Assembly (NCBI GenBank): GCA_012799265.1
Contig: JAAZLP010000047.1
Coordinates: 1 to 12,786 of the forward strand
Reading direction: 5' to 3'
From: Phyllobacteriaceae bacterium
GTDB taxonomy: Bacteria; Pseudomonadota; Alphaproteobacteria; Rhizobiales; Devosiaceae
Length of the DNA stretch: 12,786 nt
The notes under the pieces are model-generated. The model searched no databases, was not told the DNA's origin, and saw only the letters and a list, made by a program, of their open reading frames with translations. The position numbers and the translations under genes were made by a program. Positions 7,029 to 12,786 of the stretch are shown here, in pieces; position 1 is the stretch's first letter; each line of letters opens with the position of its first letter.

Positions 7029-9590
7029 ATGAGGCATTTCGCAATCACGGCGCTGGCAGCGTTTTCCATTGGCAGCGCCATACTGTCGCCTGCCACGGCG
7101 CAGGAGCGGCCGAATACCATTCTCGTCCTCGATGCTTCGGGCTCGATGTGGGGCCAGATCGACGGGGTCAACAAGATCGCCATTGCGCGCGAGGTGGTCG
7201 GCAATATCCTCGCGGATTTCCCCGCTGACCAGAACCTCGGTTTCGTCACCTATGGCGCGCGGGTGCGCGGGCAATGCTCGGACATCGAGACGGTGATCGC
7301 GCCCGCTCCCGGCACCGCGCCCGAGATCATAAAGATCGTGAACGAGCTGAACCCGCGCGGCATGACGCCGATGACCGATGCCGTGATCGCCGCCGCGCAG
7401 GCCTTGCGCCATACCGAACAGGCGGCGACGGTCATTCTGGTTTCGGACGGGATCGAGACCTGCAACCCCGATCCCTGCGCCGCTGCCCGCGCGCTGGAAC
7501 AGGCCGGGGTGGATTTCACCACCCATGTCATCGGTTTCGACGTGCGTGGCGAGGCCGAGGCGCTGATGCAGATGCAATGCCTGGCCGACGAGACCGGCGG
7601 ACGGTTCCTCACCGCCGACAATGCCGAGGAACTGACCGCGGCCCTGGCGCAGGTCGTTGCGCCGACTTCGGGCGCGTTCACCTTCACCGCCCATCAAAGC
7701 GCCGAACGTATGGGACCTGAGCCGGTGTTCTTCTACCCGGATGACCCGGTGAACAATCCGTTGGTCGAGGGCGATGTCTTCTGGCAGATCTCGGACACTG
7801 AGTTCAGCTTTGTGGTCGAAGGCCACGGCAATCCCTTCACCACCGAATTGCCCTTCGGCGATTATGTGGTGACCGTCACGGCCGATGTATGGGATCAGCC
7901 GGTGCAGGAGGAAAATACCTTCGCGCTAGATTCCATTGATATGCATGTGATGTTCCCGCCGCGCGAACCGGATTTGGCCGAGCTGACCCTTCGCGCCGTG
8001 TTGGACAGCGAAAGCGGCCCGCTGATCGACACGCCGATCACATGGGAATTCAGCCAAAATGGCGACAGCTTTGAGTTCGACGGCAATCCCGGCGTGCAAG
8101 AAGTGCGCCCCGGCACCTGGACCGTCACCGGCTATCACACCGCGCTGGAGCTGGAACAATCGTTGACGCTGACGCTGGCAGAAGGTCAGCGCGCGACGCA
8201 GGCCTTTGTTTTTGAAACCCCGACCCCATCGCTGCCCGCCGCCACGGTCACTGCGCCCGCACAAGTCGTGGTCGGATCCGCCTTCGGCGTCAGTTGGACG
8301 GCCGAGGGCGCTTTACAGGCACGGGACTATGTCACCATCGTGCCCGTGGGCGCAGAAGCCGGCGCCTATACAGACTATGACCGACTGCAAGGGCGTTTCG
8401 AAGGGCAGTTGCGCGCGCCCGCCGAACCCGGCCTCTACGAGGTGCGGTTGCAGACCGAAGATGGGAAAGCCGTTCTCGCCTCGACCCCGGTCGAGGTTGT
8501 CGATGCGGTCGTGACGATCTCAGGCCCGGCGCAGGTCGTGGTCGGATCGGCCTTCCCGGTGAGTTGGACGGCCGAGGGCCTGCATCCGCGCGATTACGTC
8601 ACCATCGTGCCGATGGGGGCGGAGGATGGCGCCTATACGAACTATACCCGCCTTGAGGGCAAGACCGAAGGCAGCTTGCGCGCCCCAGCCGAAGCCGGAC
8701 TTTATGAGCTGCGCTTGCAGATGGAGCGTGGCGGCCGCGTCCTCGCCCGCGCGCCCATCGAAGTTGTCGAGGCTGAGGTGACGGTCTCGGCACCCGCACA
8801 GGTTCTGGTCGGCTCGGCCTTCGACGTGAGTTGGACCGCCGAAGGGCTGCATCCGCGCGATTATGTCACCATCGTCCCCATGGGCGCAGCCGAGGGGGAA
8901 TATACGGATTACGACCGCCTTGAAGGTCAATCCTCCGGCAGCCTGCGTGCGCCAATTGAACCCGGGCTCTATGAGGTTCGCCTACAACTTGAAAACGGTG
9001 GCAGGGTCCTCGCGCGCACGCCGGTGGAAGTGGCCGAAGGAGAGGTGACGCTGAGCGGCCCTGAGCGAGTCCGGGCAGGCGGTGATGTCGCCGTTTCCTG
9101 GACCGGCACCATCCACCCGCGTGACTATATCACAATCGTTCCTGCGGGAACCGCAGACGGGGAATATGCCGCCTATACGCGTGTTGGCGAGGCCTCTCAG
9201 GGCGGCATGAAGGCCCCGGAAGAGCCCGGCACCTATGAGATCCGCTATCAGCTGGAACGTGGCAACCGGGTCATGGCGCGACATGCGCTTGAGGTTCTGG
9301 CGGAAAATGCGCCGCTTGACGACGGTGCCGGCCTGCAAGCCCCTGCCAGCGGAAAGCCGGGCGAGACGATTACTGTCAGCTGGAGCGGCGGCAGTGACAG
9401 TGCAGATCAACGCGTGGCGCTTGCCCGCGCCGATCAGGCCGATTTCAGCTGGATCAGTGCCGAAACGGCCACCGGTCGGACAAGTGCGCAGATCACCTTG
9501 CCGGATGCACCGGGGCGCTATGAACTGCGCTTCCTCGACGTGGTAGGACAGGCTGTGCTGGGGCGGACCATCATCGAGGTCGCACCTTGA
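7029..9590 (+). CDS. Exported VWA-domain protein with tandem C-terminal beta repeats
   Basis: This 853-aa protein has a Sec signal peptide (1-24, ending SPATA before QERPN). A VWA domain spans about 29-210 and keeps the full metal-ion (MIDAS) set: DASGS at 35-39, the Thr in GMTPMTDAV (Thr113) and Asp140 in LVSDGIE. Four Cys in this domain (GQC, ETCNPDPC, QMQC) may form disulfides. Residues 215-400 are beta-rich without a family I know. From about 406 there are four clear repeats of 88-89 aa and a degenerate fifth, ending at the C-terminus. There is no sortase motif, lipobox or C-terminal anchor, so it is periplasmic or secreted. I start at 7029 because GGGGGAG precedes it by 5 nt; an in-frame ATG at 6981 overlaps the previous gene and would put 16 residues before the signal peptide. 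Likely role: protein-protein or cell-surface adhesion (inference). Confidence 0.9.
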   Translation: MRHFAITALAAFSIGSAILSPATAQERPNTILVLDASGSMWGQIDGVNKIAIAREVVGNILADFPADQNLGFVTYGARVRGQCSDIETVIAPAPGTAPEIIKIVNELNPRGMTPMTDAVIAAAQALRHTEQAATVILVSDGIETCNPDPCAAARALEQAGVDFTTHVIGFDVRGEAEALMQMQCLADETGGRFLTADNAEELTAALAQVVAPTSGAFTFTAHQSAERMGPEPVFFYPDDPVNNPLVEGDVFWQISDTEFSFVVEGHGNPFTTELPFGDYVVTVTADVWDQPVQEENTFALDSIDMHVMFPPREPDLAELTLRAVLDSESGPLIDTPITWEFSQNGDSFEFDGNPGVQEVRPGTWTVTGYHTALELEQSLTLTLAEGQRATQAFVFETPTPSLPAATVTAPAQVVVGSAFGVSWTAEGALQARDYVTIVPVGAEAGAYTDYDRLQGRFEGQLRAPAEPGLYEVRLQTEDGKAVLASTPVEVVDAVVTISGPAQVVVGSAFPVSWTAEGLHPRDYVTIVPMGAEDGAYTNYTRLEGKTEGSLRAPAEAGLYELRLQMERGGRVLARAPIEVVEAEVTVSAPAQVLVGSAFDVSWTAEGLHPRDYVTIVPMGAAEGEYTDYDRLEGQSSGSLRAPIEPGLYEVRLQLENGGRVLARTPVEVAEGEVTLSGPERVRAGGDVAVSWTGTIHPRDYITIVPAGTADGEYAAYTRVGEASQGGMKAPEEPGTYEIRYQLERGNRVMARHALEVLAENAPLDDGAGLQAPASGKPGETITVSWSGGSDSADQRVALARADQADFSWISAETATGRTSAQITLPDAPGRYELRFLDVVGQAVLGRTIIEVAP
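8244..9587 (+). repeat. Tandem coding repeats, about 88-89 aa each (264-267 bp)
   Basis: The repeats start near residues 407, 495, 584, 673 and 769 of the VWA protein. Each opens with a strand such as VTISGPAQVVVGSAF and VSWTAEG, continues with the signature RDYVTIVP-G followed by G-Y-T-Y-R, and closes with APAEPGLYEVRLQ and V-A-PVEV. Repeats 1-3 are close to each other even at the DNA level (for example GTCGTGGTCGGATC is shared by 1 and 2); repeat 4 is more diverged. Repeat 5 lacks the RDYVTIVP signature but keeps ITVSWSGG and DAPGRYELRF. The pattern suggests recent duplication of an Ig-like or C2-like beta-sandwich unit. Confidence 0.88.
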
Positions 9591-9604
9591 GGCAGACGTG
9601 TATC

Positions 9605-10078
9605 ATGACAAAACACCTTTTCGCGGCGCTGGCCGTTGCGGCCCTGGTCTCGCCCGCCATGGCGCAGAACACCACCGGCACCATCATCGGTACATTGGAC
9701 GGCGCATCAGCAAGCTGGACCTTCTCTGCCGCGCAATCGGATTTCTTCTGGGATACCAATTACGCCAGCATCTCTTTGATGGGCTGGCCAGAGGCGGCGC
9801 CGGAGGGGTTCGCCATGATCAGTATCGGGTTCGGGCTGCAGCAAGGCAGTCCCGAGAACCCGGAAGCCCTTTTGATGCCGCGCGGCGATGGACCCGCCCT
9901 ATTCGGCCGGGACATCGAAATCACGCTGACAGAGGCCGGGATCGAGGGCGAGGCGCTTCGCCTCTCGGGCAGCCTGTCCGGGGTTCTGGGCCAAACCACC
10001 AATCAGGGCGCGAGCGTTGACATGTCCGCGCCGCGCCAGATCAACCTGACATTCGACGGCATCATCGCTGCCCTGTGA
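9605..10078 (+). CDS. Small exported beta-rich protein, unknown function
   Basis: This 157-aa protein has a Sec signal peptide of 20 residues (ending SPAMA before QNTTG). The mature part has no Cys and alternates short hydrophobic strands with Gly, for example TIIGTLDG, FAMISIGFGLQQG and LRLSGSLSGVLGQ, which suggests a compact beta structure. I recognise no family. The ATG at 9605 is 14 bp after the VWA stop, with GAGG about 12 nt upstream. A TTG at 9587 would extend the frame by six residues, but it overlaps the previous stop and spoils the signal peptide start. It is co-transcribed with its neighbours, so it is probably a partner in the envelope or periplasm. Confidence 0.8.
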   Translation: MTKHLFAALAVAALVSPAMAQNTTGTIIGTLDGASASWTFSAAQSDFFWDTNYASISLMGWPEAAPEGFAMISIGFGLQQGSPENPEALLMPRGDGPALFGRDIEITLTEAGIEGEALRLSGSLSGVLGQTTNQGASVDMSAPRQINLTFDGIIAAL

Positions 10079-10104
10079 ATTGCCACACTTGAAGGGGTAT
10101 CCCT

Positions 10105-10671
10105 ATGAAGAAAAGAACGCTCGCAGCCCTGCTGGTGCTGATTGCCGGGCCCGTTCTGGCGCAGGATTTTGAACCCATAGGTGAGATCCGCGCCAGTTTT
10201 CGGGGCGAGGAACTGGTGTTCCAGACGCAGGCCGTCGAAATGGGCGGCGAGACCATGTCGAGCGCCACGGTCGGTGTTCTGGGCGGCTCGCCCGGCATGC
10301 CGCTGGTCAATGTGCTGCAAATCACCGGCGCCGTGATTGTGGATGGTCGCGAGGCAGGCACGCTGCACCTGACCCAGAATTTCGACGAACATCCCCAGGA
10401 CGGCACTTCGGCGGTCATCTGGCAGAGCGCCTCTGTCAGCTATTTTCCCAATCGCACCTCCCCGCCCATGTGGGAGATGAGTCCGGATCAGCGTAGCAAT
10501 GTCAGCTATGAGGTCGACAGCTATTACTTTGATGGCGAGACCGGCACTATCGCTGCCCGCTTCAGGGGAGAGGTTTGCCGTGTGGACAATCTGGGCGATG
10601 AGGCCGATCCGGCAGATTGCCATGAAATCAGCGGCAGTTTTGAAACCCTCCTCCACAGGGAACAGGGCTGA
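10105..10671 (+). CDS. Exported protein with a Cys pair, unknown function
   Basis: This 188-aa protein has a clear Sec signal (MKKRTLAALLVLIAGPVLA, cleavage before Gln20). The mature part is rich in predicted strands (GEIRASFRGEELVFQTQ, GTIAARFRGEVCR). Cys158 and Cys172 near the C-terminus probably form a disulfide in the periplasm; SGSFETLL follows. I know no family match. An AAGGGG Shine-Dalgarno lies about 8 nt before the ATG, a stronger site than the preceding gene has. Its stop overlaps the next start by one base (TGATG), so translation is probably coupled. Confidence 0.82.
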   Translation: MKKRTLAALLVLIAGPVLAQDFEPIGEIRASFRGEELVFQTQAVEMGGETMSSATVGVLGGSPGMPLVNVLQITGAVIVDGREAGTLHLTQNFDEHPQDGTSAVIWQSASVSYFPNRTSPPMWEMSPDQRSNVSYEVDSYYFDGETGTIAARFRGEVCRVDNLGDEADPADCHEISGSFETLLHREQG

Positions 10672-11216
10672 TGCGTTGCGCCGCTCTCGCGGCCCTGATC
10701 GGCGCGACGCTACTTGCCGGACCGCTGAAGGCGGAAGTCATCGAGCTTTTCCCCAGCGAATGCGATGCATCGCCCGCGCTTGAGGATCTCGTCGGCCACT
10801 ACCGCCTGTCCGTCTTTCCCGGAACGCTCACTGATGGTGTGCGATCTGTTGCGGCATCGCATCAATCATCTCATCCCGTCAGTTTCGTTCTGATGGGTGA
10901 GGATCTCATATTACAGGACGCCACGGGCGGCCCTGCGGTGAACTTCCGCTATGTCAGCCCGGACGAGCCAGACTGGCGCGGCGATGACGGCGAGGTAAGC
11001 ACCCAGGAACTGGCCGAAATCGCCGGTTGCGATGTGAATCGTCTGCCGCGGCTGATCGGATTGGGGACCACCATGGCCGATGGCGGGCAGATCAGCTTCA
11101 CCTACCGGCTGATGGTCTGGAACATGACCCCCGAGCGTGCCGCTCTGATCGGCGGCATGGAATGGAGCGGCGGCGGCGTGACTGTCACGCGCCGCGTCAT
11201 GATGGAGGCACAGTAG
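10671..11216 (+). CDS. Exported protein with a Cys pair, unknown function
   Basis: This 181-aa protein has an N-terminal signal (MRCAALAALIGATLLAGPLKA, cleavage before Glu22). No lipobox Cys is placed correctly, so it is soluble rather than a lipoprotein. Cys31 and Cys120 of the mature part may pair. The C-terminal half holds strands ISFTYRLMVWNM and GGVTVTRRVMM. Nothing here matches a family I recognise. The one-base overlap with the previous gene and zero spacing to the next (TAG followed directly by ATG) show tight coupling with both neighbours, which suggests that the products act together. Confidence 0.8.
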   Translation: MRCAALAALIGATLLAGPLKAEVIELFPSECDASPALEDLVGHYRLSVFPGTLTDGVRSVAASHQSSHPVSFVLMGEDLILQDATGGPAVNFRYVSPDEPDWRGDDGEVSTQELAEIAGCDVNRLPRLIGLGTTMADGGQISFTYRLMVWNMTPERAALIGGMEWSGGGVTVTRRVMMEAQ

Positions 11217-11867
11217 ATGGCCGACATCAACAGACGAGGCTTTGCCGCAGGTCTCGCTGGGCTCACATTCTTGCCCCAGCTGGTATTGGCCGATACGTCC
11301 GAAGTCATTGGCATGCCCGGTGACGAAGTGACCGGCACCATGGACCTGCTCCGCGCAGGCGAAGCGCCCTTGAGACTGGTCACCTATGCGCGAACCATTG
11401 CCGCCCGGCCCGCTCCCGAGAATAGTGATCAGACGGCTGCTGCCCTGCTCGACAGCATGGCCGGGCGCGTGATCCACAGCGCGAGCTGGACATCCCCCGA
11501 TACAAGAGGCGCCACGCCGGTTGCCTTCTACGTCAGCATCGAGGCGCTGGAAAATCCGGACCCGCGGACGCGCTCCGCGCGTGTCAGTCTCGAATTCCAG
11601 ATCGACCCGGCAACGCTGACCCCGTTGGAGCGGAACCGTAGCCTCAGATTTCGGCAGGCAGGTCAGGGTCGCGACGGCGAGATTGTCAGCAGCACGGTCG
11701 ATGTGTCGCTGGATGTCGTCGTCCCGGGTGAACACCCGAATGCCTTATCACTGGAAGGCAGCTTTGTGGCCACCATGGACGATGGAACCGTGATTGACGG
11801 AAACCTCAGTATAGCCGACATGCGCGGGTCCCGTCCGGTCGCCGAAGTCCTCGAAGAGGCTCAGTAG
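11217..11867 (+). CDS. Exported protein with Tat-like signal, unknown function
   Basis: This is a 216-aa protein. Its N-terminus MADINRRGFAAGLAGLTFLP has a twin-arginine (NRRGF) before a moderately hydrophobic segment and an LVLA cleavage site near residue 25. This resembles a Tat signal and differs from the Sec signals of the upstream genes. The rest is beta-rich (PVAFYVSIEAL, ARVSLEFQID, VDVSLDVVVPG, SLEGSFVATM) with no Cys and no recognised domain. It begins immediately after the stop of the previous gene and is the last gene of the operon. No clear intrinsic terminator follows. If Tat is really used, the protein may fold or bind a cofactor before export. Confidence 0.8.
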   Translation: MADINRRGFAAGLAGLTFLPQLVLADTSEVIGMPGDEVTGTMDLLRAGEAPLRLVTYARTIAARPAPENSDQTAAALLDSMAGRVIHSASWTSPDTRGATPVAFYVSIEALENPDPRTRSARVSLEFQIDPATLTPLERNRSLRFRQAGQGRDGEIVSSTVDVSLDVVVPGEHPNALSLEGSFVATMDDGTVIDGNLSIADMRGSRPVAEVLEEAQ

Positions 11868-12057
11868 CTTCTCAGATTTCCTGGATTTCCGTAGTGCCAT
11901 GCACGATAGCTTCCCAAGTCGAATCCATGGAGTTAATGGTCTCTCATGACCGACGCGGGCTGGACTTTCGTGGCCGTGGTCGCACGCGCGCGAGGCAGGG
12001 ATGCCTGCAATATGCGGAACACTGCCCGCGCATCATGGACAGGATCGGCCGTACCGA
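11868..12057. other. Junction between the cargo operon and traD
   Basis: About 190 bp lie between the convergent ends of the operon (plus) and traD (minus). It holds a small hairpin (GCAGG/CCTGC near 11996-12009) and a short direct repeat GATTTCC-TG-GATTTCC (11875-11890), but no T-tailed terminator for either side and no start of traG reading leftward after traD. I saw no target-site duplication shared with the left junction, though the exact left boundary is unclear. Confidence 0.4.
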
Positions 12058-12309
12058 TCAGGGCCGCTGATCATGCGGGACCGCTCGGCGCCCTTCCGCC
12101 GCGAACGCCTCTTTTCCCTTTCCGGCCCACAGTTCCCGCGCCCGCTCTCCGTCCTCGCTGTTGAGCTTATCGGCGATCCAGATCATAGCCCCGTAGATCA
12201 TGGCGCGGTCATCGCCGGTCAGGTCCACAATGCCCGCCTTGACGACGAGTCCGCCGAGTTCGATCAGGTGCTTTGTGCGCTTGCGGCGTTCGATCTGCCA
12301 CGCCCTCAT
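12058..12309 (-). CDS. traD: TraD, small conjugal transfer protein of the TraD/TraC oriT group
   Basis: This 83-aa protein starts MRAWQIERRKRTKHLIELGG and continues LVVKAGIVDLTGDDRAMIYG, the core of the small TraD family found with Ti-type oriT relaxosomes (not the large F-plasmid TraD ATPase). The basic N-terminus suits DNA or relaxosome contact. A longer in-frame ATG at 12522 exists, but those extra 71 codons overlap traC in another frame and lack family similarity; the ATG at 12309 comes 1 bp after the traC stop, as expected in an operon. The gene appears complete. In related elements the next gene is often traG; here foreign DNA follows. Confidence 0.85.
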   Translation of the reverse strand: MRAWQIERRKRTKHLIELGGLVVKAGIVDLTGDDRAMIYGAMIWIADKLNSEDGERARELWAGKGKEAFAAEGRRAVPHDQRP

Positions 12310-12310
12310 G

Positions 12311-12637
12311 TCATTGCGCGCCTGTGCCGCCTGATGCCGGTTGCGCGCCGCCCGGTTGCGTTTGAACGCCGCCGTTATCGCGGTCAGCCGCCGGTGCAGA
12401 TCGCCGCGACTTCCCTTGAAAGAATGCAGCGCCGCGTTTCGCCCATGCGTCCCTTTTTCCGGCATCGGTGGTTTCCGCCAGCACGACCAGCGCACCCGCC
12501 AGTTCGTCGGCGGTGAGTGCATCGGCTCCGGTGGCGATGACCAGTTCGCCGAGTTCCTTCACCTTTCGCTCCTTGAGGTCTCTGGCCTTGTCCTCAAGCG
12601 CCTTGAGTTCCGCATCGTAGTCGCGTGGTTTGCGCAT
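12311..12637 (-). CDS. traC: TraC, relaxosome accessory protein next to oriT
   Basis: This 108-aa protein starts MRKPRDYDAELKALEDKARD, a charged coiled-coil-like helix, followed by VKELGELVIATGADALTADE, the signature of the TraC family beside Ti-type oriT. The region AWAKRGAAFFQGK is also typical. The C-terminal 30 residues are low-complexity (Gly, Gln, Pro, Ala). The start at 12637 has GGAGG 5 nt upstream; ATGs at 12649 and 12697 are in frame but worse placed. In Ti plasmids TraC helps the TraA relaxase at oriT. The relaxase gene should lie beyond the right edge, reading away from traC. Confidence 0.87.
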   Translation of the reverse strand: MRKPRDYDAELKALEDKARDLKERKVKELGELVIATGADALTADELAGALVVLAETTDAGKRDAWAKRGAAFFQGKSRRSAPAADRDNGGVQTQPGGAQPASGGTGAQ

Positions 12638-12756
12638 CTGTGCCTCCATCGTTCCTGCAAGCTGTTGATGCAGCGATGATAGTTGCGCAGGCAGCACGCA
12701 GTAATGTTGCCGGGACGGTCTGGCACGGCCCGGTCCTTTCCGAGATTTTTATCAAG

Positions 12757-12786
12757 GAGGGCGCGCTTATACGTCGTTCCGACGTG
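12757..12786 (-). other. oriT: oriT nick region, RSF1010/Ti (Q-type), possibly cut by the window edge
   Basis: Read on the minus strand, the inverted repeat ACGTCG-GAA-CGACGT (12785-12771) is followed directly by ATAAGCGCGCCCTCC. The core TAAGCGCGCCCTCC closely resembles the TAA(G/A)TGCGCCCT nick region of RSF1010-like plasmids, and the plus-strand reading GGGCGCGCTTATACGTCG resembles the pTi oriT (GGGCGCAATTATACGTCG). The order hairpin then nick core is the same as in those origins. Its place upstream of traC fits the known layout, with a MOBQ-type TraA relaxase expected on the other side. Cleavage should fall within the GCGC-CCT part; the exact base is not determinable here. Confidence 0.8.

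Noticed and set aside
6026..7249. A 407-codon minus-strand open frame
   Set aside because: It spans the end of one plus-strand gene and the start of the next, with low-complexity composition; the plus genes have membrane segments and a VWA motif.
11946..12164. A 72-codon plus-strand frame starting MTDAGWTFV
   Set aside because: Its second half is antisense to traD, the end is low-complexity Pro/Arg, and the ribosome binding site is too far away.
12310..12522. The longer 154-codon version of traD
   Set aside because: The extra N-terminal codons overlap traC in another frame and do not resemble TraD; the internal ATG 1 bp after the traC stop fits the operon.

Overview
The window is GC-rich alphaproteobacterial DNA. 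Rhodobacterales, and a Paracoccus-like host in particular, is my best guess from codon use and protein style; this is inference. It comes from a conjugative plasmid or integrative conjugative element of the Ti/IncP-like tra-trb type. Both ends hold transfer genes on the minus strand. At the right edge is a RSF1010/Ti-type oriT (nick-region core plus adjacent inverted repeat), followed by traC and traD. At the left are trbB, trbC, trbD and the first 342 codons of trbE, which runs off the window. The trb genes overlap by 1-4 bp or sit about 10 bp apart, so they form one operon reading leftward.

Between traD and trbB, where many relatives carry traG (the coupling ATPase), lies about 9.4 kb of unrelated DNA with no traG. 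Its left part (about 2640-4150) is a scar. It holds a 440-bp stretch with palindromes and one doubtful 59-codon ORF, then the 3' part of a LysR-type regulator gene, fused directly to an internal piece of a benE (benzoate/H+ symporter) gene that also carries a 1-bp frameshift.

The right part (4155-11867, plus strand) is a coherent cargo unit. It starts with a 596-aa regulator that joins a PAS-like region, a LuxR-type HTH and an alpha/beta-hydrolase domain. That domain keeps a GxSxG elbow but has Glu where the catalytic His is expected. Immediately after its stop codon lies a perfect 18-bp palindrome, which would be centred near -42.5 of a predicted weak promoter. Then come six closely packed genes: a polytopic membrane protein, an 853-aa exported protein with a VWA/MIDAS domain followed by four clear and one degenerate tandem beta-rich repeats of about 89 aa, and four small exported proteins of unknown function (three with Sec signals, one with a Tat-like signal).

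My reading is that the LuxR/hydrolase protein senses a ligand and controls the six-gene operon, which builds an envelope-associated complex around the VWA repeat protein. Its function is not evident from sequence. This operon is the best candidate for an undescribed system in the window. No rRNA, tRNA, CRISPR array or intact insertion sequence was seen.
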